From Candidatus Alloscillospira gallinarum (GTDB taxonomy: Bacteria > Bacillota > Clostridia > Oscillospirales > Oscillospiraceae), in contig CAJFTV010000087.1 in NCBI GenBank assembly GCA_904420055.1, forward strand, positions 1 to 44,146: 44,146 bases of DNA, read 5' to 3'. The notes beneath the pieces are model-generated. The model did not search any database and had not been told where the DNA came from. It saw only the letters and a program-made list of their open reading frames with translations. How positions within the stretch are numbered: position 1 is the stretch's first letter; the number at the start of each line of letters is the position of its first letter. The position numbers and the translations under genes are program-made. Below, piece after piece: positions 8,210-15,391 of the stretch.

Positions 8210-8216
8210 AACGGTG

Positions 8217-8483
8217 TCAGCCTCCCAGGGATATGAGGGCACGGACAGCCTGAGAGGCTATCTGGTCAAACCCCCACACTACGACGGCAAAGACAACGAT
8301 TACAACAATGGCGACAAGGGAGTTGTTTACAACCTGTTTTCTGGTGGGCCATACCACCTTTTTCAGTTCACTCTTCATCTCCCGGAACCAGCGCCCTATT
8401 CTGCCGCTGCCCTTGGCCTTTTTTTTCTTCTTCTTAGCGGGAGCCTTTGTCTGCGCGTTCTGGACATTCTTCTCTTCTGCCAT
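8217..8483 (-). CDS. secE: Preprotein translocase subunit SecE
   Basis: An 88-residue single-span SecE of the Gram-positive type. A lysine-rich N-terminus (AKKKKKKAKG) is followed by the conserved amphipathic WFREMKSELKKVVWPTRKQV segment (about 32-51) and one transmembrane helix (about 56-76). It clamps SecY in the SecYEG channel. It lies between rpmG and nusG, the usual bacterial order, with GGAAAGGAT as its ribosome binding site. Confidence 0.96.
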   Translation of the reverse strand: MAEEKNVQNAQTKAPAKKKKKKAKGSGRIGRWFREMKSELKKVVWPTRKQVVNNSLVAIVVIVVFAVVVWGFDQIASQAVRALISLGG

Positions 8484-8509
8484 TACGTTACATCCTTTCC
8501 GGCTTTCCC

Positions 8510-8659
8510 TTACTTTGTCTCACTGTGAAGCGTATGCTTGCGGCAGAAACGGCAATACTTATTCAGCTCAAGACGATCAGGAGTGTTCTTCTTGTTCTTT
8601 GTCGTATTGTAGTTTCTCTGCTTGCACTCGTTGCATCTGAGCACTACTTTTACTCTCAT
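8510..8659 (-). CDS. rpmG: 50S ribosomal protein L33
   Basis: A 49-residue ORF that starts MRVKVVLRCNECKQRNY and ends CRFCRKHTLHSETK. It is L33 of the zinc-binding form, with two CxxC pairs (CNEC and CRFC). GGAGG lies eight bases before the ATG. It is the first gene of the minus-strand operon rpmG-secE-nusG-rplK-rplA and sits about 100 bases downstream of a strong promoter. Confidence 0.97.
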   Translation of the reverse strand: MRVKVVLRCNECKQRNYNTTKNKKNTPDRLELNKYCRFCRKHTLHSETK

Positions 8660-8766
8660 TTACGGCACCTCCAATAACTTGCCTCCCTGCTTGGAATTGA
8701 CAGTTTAGGACATGTTCCCGAGTTTTTTGCACACGAAAACAAGCCTATCTGCCGACAGGTAGAATG

Positions 8767-8795
8767 AGTATACCATATTATTTTCTCAAGGTCAA
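8767..8795 (-). promoter_or_regulatory. Promoter of the rpmG-secE-nusG-rplK-rplA operon
   Basis: On the minus strand TTGACC (8790-8795), a 17-base spacer and TATACT (8767-8772) form a near-consensus sigma-A promoter. Transcription would start near 8760, leaving a leader of about 100 bases. The rest of 8660-8990 holds only AT-rich sequence and the terminator of the next gene. Confidence 0.85.
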
Positions 8796-8896
8796 CGGAT
8801 TTTTTGATTATTTTATTACGTTTTCCGTATTAAATAAAATGTTCCATACACAGTATCTCCCGCATTTTCACCACTGCCTCATTCTGCCTAAAACAT

Positions 8897-8928
8897 GACA
8901 AAAACAGAGCGGCATAAAGCCGCTCTGT
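8897..8928 (-). terminator. Terminator of the recombinase-tail gene
   Basis: On the minus strand ACAGAGCGGC and GCCGCTCTGT form a perfect 10-bp stem with a 5-base loop followed by a T-rich tail, 62 bases after the stop codon of the 8991-9380 gene. Confidence 0.8.
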
Positions 8929-8990
8929 CATTTGCTTCAATTATATATTTAAAAAATCGCACACACATCCGGCATTCATAAGCTTTTCAC

Positions 8991-9380
8991 TCACGTATTT
9001 TCGCTCCTGTATTTTTTCACCATATAGGAAAATGTAGAGAGCGGCACCTCCAGCACCTTTGCACACTCTCTGGCCGTTATATTGCCCGCCTGGTACGCCT
9101 TGTAAATTTTTTCAAATCCCGGGGGCAGCTGCTTTTTCGGGCGCCCCAAGGTTTTTCCCTTTGCCCGGGCCGCCTCTATCCCCTGCCGCTGTATTTTTTT
9201 GAAATTTTCCTTCCCCTCGGCCGCAAGCTCTGTTATAACGTCACATACAATGGACGTAATTATGTCTTCACTGTCTGCCGCCGCAAGGTCTATATTCCCG
9301 ATGCCGTTTTCCCTAAAATACTTTTTTACGCTTTCACGTACCTGCTCCTCTGTCACGTTTTCCAACTGGTTGTACAGCAT
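8991..9380 (-). CDS. Orphan serine-recombinase C-terminal (HTH) protein
   Basis: A 129-residue protein. Its second half reads like the end of a small serine recombinase: RQGIEAARAKGKTLGRPK (65-82), a linker, and a Hin-like helix-turn-helix GNITARECAKVLEVPLSTFS (99-118). The catalytic resolvase domain with its active serine is missing. Residues 1-60 are instead a short, partly acidic helical segment (LENVTEEQVRESVKKYF...) that I do not recognise. It may bind DNA as a regulator, or be a domesticated remnant of a recombinase. The start is set at ATG 9380, with AGGGG eight bases upstream, not at 9419. It stands alone, with its own terminator and a leader containing an attenuator-like hairpin. Confidence 0.7.
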   Translation of the reverse strand: MLYNQLENVTEEQVRESVKKYFRENGIGNIDLAAADSEDIITSIVCDVITELAAEGKENFKKIQRQGIEAARAKGKTLGRPKKQLPPGFEKIYKAYQAGNITARECAKVLEVPLSTFSYMVKKYRSENT

Positions 9381-9429
9381 ATTCCTATCCCCTTTTAGAA
9401 ATTTACTCCTTACAAACACTGCATTTTCT

Positions 9430-9474
9430 AAAAATAAAAACGGCCGCCTTATTCGGGCTGTTTTCCCGGCGGTC
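9430..9474 (-). terminator. Terminator/attenuator upstream of the recombinase-tail gene
   Basis: On the minus strand GACCGCC pairs with GGCGGCC (one A-C mismatch), with an inner GGG/CCC, followed by GTTTTTATTTTT. It lies only 50 bases before the start at 9380 and downstream of a TATAAT (9537-9542). It therefore either ends a short upstream transcript or attenuates the gene. Confidence 0.55.
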
Positions 9475-9760
9475 TTGTCAATATGTGCAGAGCAACTGTA
9501 AAAGCAGATAAAAACCTTAAAAAACGCTTTTCAGGCATTATAATAAATTCAAATATATTTTTAATATATACCTGATTTTCTTTCTGTAGTAAACGATTAT
9601 TCAGACTTTCTCGTTCAACTGATTTTTGGTATTTTTCAGGTCATTTTTCTGCAAAACAATTCCTAAAAAGAATATATCACATAGGAACGAGAAAGTCTAC
9701 ATTTTCCGGACCTTTTCCTATTCTTCAAATATTTTCCAATTTTCTCATAATCTGAAATTA
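9475..9760. other. AT-rich intergenic stretch with paired repeats
   Basis: No convincing gene is seen here. It holds a TATAAT on the minus strand at 9537-9542 (weak -35) and the spaced inverted repeat listed separately. A 29-codon minus-strand frame at 9449-9538 lacks a ribosome binding site. Confidence 0.5.
9603..9698. repeat. 14-bp perfect inverted repeat spaced by 68 bp
   Basis: AGACTTTCTCGTTC (9603-9616) recurs as its exact complement GAACGAGAAAGTCT (9685-9698). The spacer is AT-rich. A nested pair, TTCCTA/TAGGAA on the minus strand, overlaps the right arm and could form a competing structure. It may be a paired protein-binding site or an RNA stem; no recombinase target is recognised. 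Confidence 0.7.
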
Positions 9761-9792
9761 AAAGCGGCGGGAAATTTATTCCCGCCGCTTTT
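9755..9792 (-). terminator. Terminator of the mtaD-ahcY operon
   Basis: A 13-bp stem (AAAGCGGCGGGAA with its complement, 9761-9791) with a 5-base loop directly follows the stop codon of the hydrolase gene. The minus-strand tail TTTTAATTT completes an intrinsic terminator. Confidence 0.85.
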
Positions 9793-11037
9793 TTAAAGCT
9801 GCCAGCTTGCAAGATATTTTTTCTGCTCTTCTGTAAGGCTGTCGATTGAAAGTCCGCAGGAGGCGAGCTTTCTCCGGGATACTTCGTCGTCTATCTCCTC
9901 CGGAACCGCGATTACCCCCGGCTTTAAGGTGTCACGGTTTTTAGCCAGATACGCCGCAGACAGGGCCTGAATTGCAAAGCTCATGTCCATAATCTCCGCC
10001 GGGTGACCATCTCCGGAGGCCAGATTTACAAGCCTGCCCTCTGCTAAAACAAACACATTTCTGCCGTTTTCCAGCTCATATCCCATAATATTGGGTTTTT
10101 GAGGGAAGCTGCGCACCGCGTTTTTCTCCAGCCAGTCCACGTCTACCTCCACGTTAAAGTGTCCGGCATTGCACATAATAGCACCGTCTTTCATGAGGCC
10201 GAAATGTTTTTCCGTAATTACATCCCTGCAGCCGGTGGAGGTTATAAACAGGTCTCCGACCTTTGCCGCCTCTTCCATTGTCATTACGTCAAAGCCGTCC
10301 ATCATGGCCTCCAGCGCCTTTACCGGGTCAACCTCCGTCACAATGACGCGGGCGCCGAAGCCCTTGGCCCTCATTGAAATTCCCTTTCCGCACCAGCCGT
10401 ATCCTGCCACAACAACGTGTTTTCCGGCAACTATCAAATTTGTGGTCCTGTTTATGCCGTCCCATACGGACTGTCCTGTGCCGTACCTGTTGTCAAACAG
10501 GTATTTGCACCTGGCGTTGTTCACGGTTATCATGGGAAATTTAAGCTCTCCGGCTGAGGCCATGGAGTTTAAACGTATAACACCGGTTGTAGTCTCCTCG
10601 CACCCGCCTATTACATTGGGAATGAGGTGAGTAAGCTTTGTGTGCATTATATTTACCAGATCTCCGCCGTCGTCAATTATTATATTGGGTCCGACGCTGA
10701 GTACATTTGTAAGGTGCCTTTCATATTCCTCCGGAGTGGCCGCATGCCAGGCGTTCACGTCCATTCCACGTGAGGCAAGAGCCGCCGCAACATCGTCCTG
10801 GGTGGACAGCGGATTGCAGCCGGTGACGTGCATCTCCGCGCCCCCCGCCTCCATAACCCGGCAGAGGTATGCTGTTTTTGCCTCCATATGTACAGAGAGG
10901 GCCACCTTCAGTCCGCGAAACGGCTTTATCTTTTCAAAATCGGCCTTTATACCGTTTAAAAGCGGCATATTGCGCTCTACCCACTCTATTTTCTTCTCAC
11001 CTGACGGCGCCAAACTCAAATCTCTGACTTCGCTCAT
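9793..11037 (-). CDS. ahcY: Adenosylhomocysteinase-family hydrolase (probable S-inosylhomocysteine hydrolase)
   Basis: A 414-residue SAH hydrolase homolog. The NAD-binding motif GYGWCGKG (about 216-223) and the active-site segments are present: GGCEETTTGV, NNARCKYLFDNRYGTGQS, STGCRD and NAGHFNVEVD. NAD-dependent cleavage yields homocysteine and a nucleoside. Two features depart from classical enzymes. The adenine-contact segment reads HMEAKTA (50-56) instead of the usual HMTVETA, so Lys54 replaces the Glu/Gln that accepts the amino group. The C-terminal tail lacks the KPxxYRY cofactor-binding motif. This resembles archaeal and Thermotoga forms. The gene overlaps the deaminase gene by ATGA. 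I infer that S-inosylhomocysteine is the real substrate; plain SAH activity remains possible. Confidence 0.85.
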   Translation of the reverse strand: MSEVRDLSLAPSGEKKIEWVERNMPLLNGIKADFEKIKPFRGLKVALSVHMEAKTAYLCRVMEAGGAEMHVTGCNPLSTQDDVAAALASRGMDVNAWHAATPEEYERHLTNVLSVGPNIIIDDGGDLVNIMHTKLTHLIPNVIGGCEETTTGVIRLNSMASAGELKFPMITVNNARCKYLFDNRYGTGQSVWDGINRTTNLIVAGKHVVVAGYGWCGKGISMRAKGFGARVIVTEVDPVKALEAMMDGFDVMTMEEAAKVGDLFITSTGCRDVITEKHFGLMKDGAIMCNAGHFNVEVDVDWLEKNAVRSFPQKPNIMGYELENGRNVFVLAEGRLVNLASGDGHPAEIMDMSFAIQALSAAYLAKNRDTLKPGVIAVPEEIDDEVSRRKLASCGLSIDSLTEEQKKYLASWQL

Positions 11038-12311
11038 CTCGTACCAAGCCTTTCACAAATTTTTTCCACTCTGGCGTAGATTTCCTCCACGTCCACATTT
11101 ACTGCCCTGCCCTTTTCCACGGTGACATTTCCGTTTACTATGACGGTGTCCGTCTCGTATCCCGTAGCCGAGTAGCACAGTGCGGCAACAGGGTCGTTTA
11201 CCGGGCGCATATTTGGCCTGTCAAGGTCAATCAGCACAAGGTCCGCCTTATACCCGGCCTTTATCTCTCCCACTTTTTCAAGGCACAGCGCCTTTGCGCC
11301 GTTTACAGTGGCCATCTCAATACCCTCACGCGCGGTTACGGCCATGGGGTCGTGCTCTGTCCCCTTGTGTATAAGCGTGAGCACCCCCAAATCCCGGAAC
11401 ATGTTCAGGGCGTTGTTTGAGGAGGCGCCGTCCGTCCCCAGGCAGACATTTATGCCCGCCTTTACAAATTTTCCAACCGGCGCGACGCCGTTTGCAAGCT
11501 TTAAATTGCTTATTGGATTTGTGGCAACGGACACACCGCGCCGGGCCATAAGCGCAATATCCTCATCAGTTGCATATACGCAGTGGGCCGCTACCGTCCT
11601 GTCGGTTAAAAGCCCGCACCTGTCTGCCAGAGCAATAGGAGTACAGCCGTACTGCTTCATGGCGTTCTCCACCTCATTTTTAGACTCCGAGAGGTGTATG
11701 GAAACCGGCAGACCGTACTCTTCCGCCGCTTGGGCGGCCTCGCGCATATACGCCTCGTCACAGGAATATGGGGCGTGGGGGCCTATCGCAAAGGACAGCG
11801 TCTCGCGGTCCTTCCAGGTATTGTACAGGGAAATCGCCTGGCCGAGGCGGGGGTTTGAGCCATGGCCGTCGTCCGGCGAGCCGGAAAGTCCCCTTGACAG
11901 CACTGCCCTTATGCCCGTGTCCAGTGCCGCCTGAGCCGCCTCGTCCATGAACATGCCCATGTCATAATAGCTCGTGGTGCCGGTCTGCATCATCTCCACA
12001 CACGCCAGCTTGCTGGCCCAGTAGCAGTCGTCCCCGGTGAGCCTGTCCTCAATTGGCATTATCTTGCCAAAGAGCCAGTCGTCAAAAGAGCGGTCATCCG
12101 CGCAGTTGCGGAAAACCGTCATATATGCGTGGCTGTGGGCATTTACAAGCCCGGGAATTAAAAACTTTCCTGACCCTGATATCACCTTGTCGGCCCGAAA
12201 TTCCTCCGGCAGAGTATCAATGCTCTCAATCCTGCCGTCACGGATATACACTGTCGCCGTCTTTACCCCTTCAGGGAGAAGCGTCAGCGCATTTTCTATA
12301 GCTATATTCAT
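11034..12311 (-). CDS. mtaD: MtaD/DadD-type SAH / methylthioadenosine deaminase
   Basis: A 425-residue amidohydrolase. Metal and catalytic residues are visible: NAHSHAYM near residue 57 (HxH), HLSES near 203, AAHCV near 241 and GTDGASSNN near 293. The family, including Thermotoga TM0936, deaminates S-adenosylhomocysteine, 5'-methylthioadenosine and 5'-deoxyadenosine. The ATG has CGGAGGA seven bases upstream. The stop overlaps the start of the hydrolase gene by four bases, so the two are translated together. This points to a two-step route from SAH to S-inosylhomocysteine to homocysteine plus inosine. Confidence 0.9.
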   Translation of the reverse strand: MNIAIENALTLLPEGVKTATVYIRDGRIESIDTLPEEFRADKVISGSGKFLIPGLVNAHSHAYMTVFRNCADDRSFDDWLFGKIMPIEDRLTGDDCYWASKLACVEMMQTGTTSYYDMGMFMDEAAQAALDTGIRAVLSRGLSGSPDDGHGSNPRLGQAISLYNTWKDRETLSFAIGPHAPYSCDEAYMREAAQAAEEYGLPVSIHLSESKNEVENAMKQYGCTPIALADRCGLLTDRTVAAHCVYATDEDIALMARRGVSVATNPISNLKLANGVAPVGKFVKAGINVCLGTDGASSNNALNMFRDLGVLTLIHKGTEHDPMAVTAREGIEMATVNGAKALCLEKVGEIKAGYKADLVLIDLDRPNMRPVNDPVAALCYSATGYETDTVIVNGNVTVEKGRAVNVDVEEIYARVEKICERLGTR

Positions 12312-12341
12312 AAAATTCCTCCGTATTTATGTACTTTTATG

Positions 12342-12371
12342 ATTGTAACATAGAAGCTAATCCCATTGCAA
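12342..12371 (-). promoter_or_regulatory. Candidate promoter of mtaD-ahcY
   Basis: On the minus strand TTGCAA (12366-12371), 18 bases and an extended -10 TGTTACAAT (core 12342-12347) lie across the stop codon of the HAD gene. This would let the deaminase-hydrolase pair be expressed apart from the upstream genes. Confidence 0.6.
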
Positions 12372-13223
12372 CAATGCCCCAGACAAAATACCCGCGATAA
12401 AGTCAGCCACGCCGTCCTCTTCTCCCGTGCCTATCAAAAGCTTTGCCGCGGCAATGCATTTTTCCGTCCCGTCCCTCACTGCGGCTCCAAGTCCGGCCAG
12501 CCGCAGCATATCCGCGTCGTTGTCCGCGTTGCCGCAGGCCGCCGTCTCCCGCCACGTACAGCCTAAAATCTTCTGGATATATTCCACCCCGTTTGCCTTG
12601 CCGGAACGGGCGCTCGAAATCTCAATGAGATACGGAACCGAACTTGTGAGATAACTTCCCTCCATATCCCGGCGGAGGTTTTCCTCCATCTGCAAAAGGA
12701 GCTGCCTCTCCCGGCATACGATGTCAACTGCGTCAAGCTTATCTATATTTTCCAATATGAGCTTTTTAATGTCGTCAACCGGTATTCTGGTATGCTGGAC
12801 ATAGTATACCGCGCTCTCACGGGAGTATCTGGCCGGGTCACTCACATACCGGCTTTCACCGTAGGCCAATCCGTCTATAAACACCTCAAGGCACACATTT
12901 TCCCGGCCCTTCACCTCTTGTAGCACGCGCATCACCTCGGCGCTGTCTACCGTGCTTGAGTAAACCCGCTCCCCGGTTTTTGTGCGGCACACCGCCGCCC
13001 CGTTGGAGGTAATTGCGTAATGTATACACTCCATCTCTCTTATCTCCCGGGGAAGAGTGGAAAACGCCCGCCCGGTGGCCGGCACGACCTCAATCCCCGC
13101 CGCCGCGGCCCGGTAAATGGCCCTTGCTGTTCTCTCGCCTAATGTCCCGTCCGGCCGCAGTGTTGTTCCGTCCAAATCCAGCGCCAGAAGCTTTATATCC
13201 CTGCCGCTATCTGATGCTCTCAA
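12357..13223 (-). CDS. Cof-type HAD-superfamily phosphatase
   Basis: A 288-residue HAD phosphatase with the nucleophile motif ALDLDGTT (Asp16, Asp18), the ATGR segment of motif II and the motif III-IV region CGNADNDADML. The large C2B-type cap between motifs II and III places it with the Cof/YkrA group, which dephosphorylates sugar phosphates, FMN or other small metabolites. The substrate cannot be told. The start is TTG at 13223, with GGAGG six bases upstream. This makes it overlap ruvX by 17 bp and removes a non-conserved N-terminal extension that would begin at 13301. Confidence 0.85.
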   Translation of the reverse strand: MRASDSGRDIKLLALDLDGTTLRPDGTLGERTARAIYRAAAAGIEVVPATGRAFSTLPREIREMECIHYAITSNGAAVCRTKTGERVYSSTVDSAEVMRVLQEVKGRENVCLEVFIDGLAYGESRYVSDPARYSRESAVYYVQHTRIPVDDIKKLILENIDKLDAVDIVCRERQLLLQMEENLRRDMEGSYLTSSVPYLIEISSARSGKANGVEYIQKILGCTWRETAACGNADNDADMLRLAGLGAAVRDGTEKCIAAAKLLIGTGEEDGVADFIAGILSGALLQWD

Positions 13224-13617
13224 GATACCCCTCCAGTATAAGTGACGCCGCCACGGCGTCCACCGTTTTTTTTCGCTTTTTGCCGTTTTTTCCGCTCTCA
13301 AAAAGTATTCTGTGGGCGTCTACCGTTGTACGCCGCTCGTCCCACATTATAACTTCAAGCCCCGTCTTTTCCCTCAAAAGCTGTCCAAAAGCGGTACACT
13401 TTTCCGCACGCTCCCCAAGGCTTCCGTCCATATTTTTCGGAAGTCCAAGGACTATTGTGCCTACTTCCCTGCTCCTTGCCTCCCGGGCAATCTCCTCCGC
13501 AACTGTCTCCGGCTTCCAGCTCTCTATGACAAAGGCGTCGCCGGTCATAAAATTCATCATGTCAGACACGGCGATACCCGTTCTGGCGTCGCCGTAGTCA
13601 ACTCCCATAATTCTCAC
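13207..13617 (-). CDS. ruvX: RuvX/YqgF pre-16S rRNA processing nuclease
   Basis: A 136-residue RNase H-fold protein with MGVDYGDARTGIAVSD at the N-terminus (Asp7), GLPKNMDGSLGERAEK in the middle and WDERRTTVDA near the C-terminus. All three are YqgF-family motifs. The family is needed for maturation of the 5' end of 16S rRNA and was earlier proposed as a Holliday junction resolvase. The start is GTG at 13617, with AGGAGAG upstream; its GTGA overlaps the stop of the FAD dehydrogenase gene. The internal ATG at 13608 is too far from the binding site. Confidence 0.93.
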   Translation of the reverse strand: MRIMGVDYGDARTGIAVSDMMNFMTGDAFVIESWKPETVAEEIAREARSREVGTIVLGLPKNMDGSLGERAEKCTAFGQLLREKTGLEVIMWDERRTTVDAHRILFESGKNGKKRKKTVDAVAASLILEGYLESIR

Positions 13618-15203
13618 TTTTTACTCTCCTTTTCCCGGCATACGCTCTCCGCTGCCTTTATTCCGTCCACCGCCGCGGACATAATTCCCCCGGCGTAGCC
13701 CGCGCCCTCACCGCCGGGATAGAGCCCGGGCATACTCACAGACTGAAAGTCCTCTCCGCGGTCAATCCTCACAGGGCTTGAGCTGCGGCTCTCCACGCAG
13801 GTCAGTACCGCCTCCGGGCTGTCAAAGCCCCGGACCTTGCCGCCCATCATTGGAATTGCCAGACGCAGGCTCTCGCAGATAAACTCCGGCAGCACCTCCC
13901 AGAGATTGCACCAGCGCACCCCTGGCCTGTATGCAGGCAGGACGCTGCCAGGCCCTTTTGAAGGGACTTTTTTAAGAAAATCCCCCACAAGCTGTGCGGG
14001 CGCACAGTAATCTTCTCCGCCGGCCATAAACGCCGAGCGCTCCATATCTCTCTGAAACCGCACGGCTTTTTTCCAGTCCCCGCCGAAGTCCTCCGGGGTG
14101 AGCGTCACCAAAAGGCCGCCGTTACAGTTTACATAATCTCTCGCATATTCGCTCATTCCATTTGTGACAACGCCACCTTTTTCCGAGGCGGCGGCCACTA
14201 CCTTTCCGCCGGGGCAGACACAGAAGGTGTACACCGTGCGCCCGTTTTCAAGGTGCACCGCCAGCTTGTAGTCTGACGCCGGCAGGGTGCCGTAATCGGC
14301 GGCTTTACCGTACTGGGCCATGTCAATGTCCCTCTGCAAATGCTCAATGCGGACACCGGCGGAAAAACTCTTGCAGGAGAGCTTGACCCCAAGCCTGTCC
14401 AGCATGTCAAAGGTGTCACGGGCGGAGTTTCCCGGAAACAGCAGTATGCTGTCTGTCATAACTGTGCGCTCCTCCCCGTTCTTTGACACCCGGCAGCCGT
14501 GCACAGCGCCGTTTTCCGTCACAATGTCCGTCACTTTGGAGGAAAACTCCACCCTGCCGCCAAGGCGCACAATTTCCCGGCGCATATTTGAAACAACGTC
14601 CCGGAGCCTGTCGGTGCCGATGTGGGGCTTTTTGAGATAGGCGATGTCCTCAGGCGCGCCGAACTTTATAAATGTGTCATTTACAAACGGTATGCGCATA
14701 TCCTTTATTCCCGTCGTCAGTTTTCCGTCGGAAAATGTACCGGCGCCGCCTTCTCCAAACTGTACGTTTGACATTTCAGAGAGCCCGCCGCCGCTCCAGA
14801 AGCGTTCTACTGTTTTAGTGCGGGAGTAAACATCCTCCCCCTGTTCAAAAACAACCGGCTTTGCGCCGGCAAGGCACAGGCAGTACGCGGCAAACATACC
14901 GGCGGGGCCAAAACCGACAATAACGGGGTCTTTCTCACCTTTTCCCCATTTATACGGGAACTTGTACTGCTTCTTCTCCGCAAATTTCTCCGTCCCGCGG
15001 CACTTTTTCAGGACACGCGCCTCGTCCGCCGCGCTGAATGCGACGGAATAGACAAGTCGCACGTCCTGCTTGTCCCTGGCGTCCACAGATTTTTTAAGTA
15101 TTTTCCACCCCGTAACCCGGCAGCCGCATTTTTCCGACACGGTGCTCCACAGCGCCGCCTCTCCCGCTTTTGCCGGAACGGATATATTATTCAGCTTAAT
15201 CAT
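13614..15203 (-). CDS. Uncharacterised FAD-dependent dehydrogenase (COG2509 type)
   Basis: A 529-residue flavoprotein. An N-terminal domain of about 90 residues is followed by a dinucleotide-binding fold, VIVGFGPAGMFAA (about 94-106). The conserved RFWSGGGLSEMSNVQFGEGGAGTFSDGKL region comes next (near 133-160), and the C-terminus has PGLYPGGEGAGYAGGIMSAAVDG. These are marks of the widely conserved COG2509 family, whose electron acceptor and substrate are unknown. ATG 15203 is chosen over TTG 15212 because it sits nine bases from AAGG. It heads the minus-strand run with ruvX and the HAD gene and has its own promoter. Confidence 0.85.
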   Translation of the reverse strand: MIKLNNISVPAKAGEAALWSTVSEKCGCRVTGWKILKKSVDARDKQDVRLVYSVAFSAADEARVLKKCRGTEKFAEKKQYKFPYKWGKGEKDPVIVGFGPAGMFAAYCLCLAGAKPVVFEQGEDVYSRTKTVERFWSGGGLSEMSNVQFGEGGAGTFSDGKLTTGIKDMRIPFVNDTFIKFGAPEDIAYLKKPHIGTDRLRDVVSNMRREIVRLGGRVEFSSKVTDIVTENGAVHGCRVSKNGEERTVMTDSILLFPGNSARDTFDMLDRLGVKLSCKSFSAGVRIEHLQRDIDMAQYGKAADYGTLPASDYKLAVHLENGRTVYTFCVCPGGKVVAAASEKGGVVTNGMSEYARDYVNCNGGLLVTLTPEDFGGDWKKAVRFQRDMERSAFMAGGEDYCAPAQLVGDFLKKVPSKGPGSVLPAYRPGVRWCNLWEVLPEFICESLRLAIPMMGGKVRGFDSPEAVLTCVESRSSSPVRIDRGEDFQSVSMPGLYPGGEGAGYAGGIMSAAVDGIKAAESVCREKESKK

Positions 15204-15234
15204 CAGGCACAACCTTCTTTATAAATCACCAATA

Positions 15235-15263
15235 ATTCTACCATCTTTGTTCCCCGCAGACAA
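15235..15263 (-). promoter_or_regulatory. Promoter of the FAD dehydrogenase-ruvX-HAD run
   Basis: On the minus strand TTGTCT (15258-15263), 17 bases and TAGAAT (15235-15240) give a moderate sigma-A promoter about 30 bases before the start codon. Confidence 0.6.
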
Positions 15264-15288
15264 GAAGCGGAAAGGGCTAATTTCGCCG

Positions 15289-15317
15289 TTTACAAATTTA
15301 TCCACGGGTGATATTAT
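15289..15317 (+). promoter_or_regulatory. Promoter of the prfA operon
   Basis: TTTACA (15289-15294), 17 bases and TATTAT (15312-15317) form a good sigma-A promoter; an overlapping TATAAT starts three bases later. It leaves a leader of about 65 bases before prfA. Confidence 0.7.
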
Positions 15318-15391
15318 AATATGTTAGTGGAGAGGGGGTAAACCGCCCCATATTTCCGCAATATAACGCGGTGTAAAACGGAGGCATTTGA

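Noticed and set aside
9449..9538. 29-codon minus-strand frame before the recombinase-tail gene
   Set aside because: No ribosome binding site. Its ATG overlaps a TATAAT, and its end lies in a terminator hairpin.
9603..9698. Inverted repeat read as a transposon or MITE end
   Set aside because: There are no flanking target duplications, no second copy in the window, and the spacer is only 68 bp.
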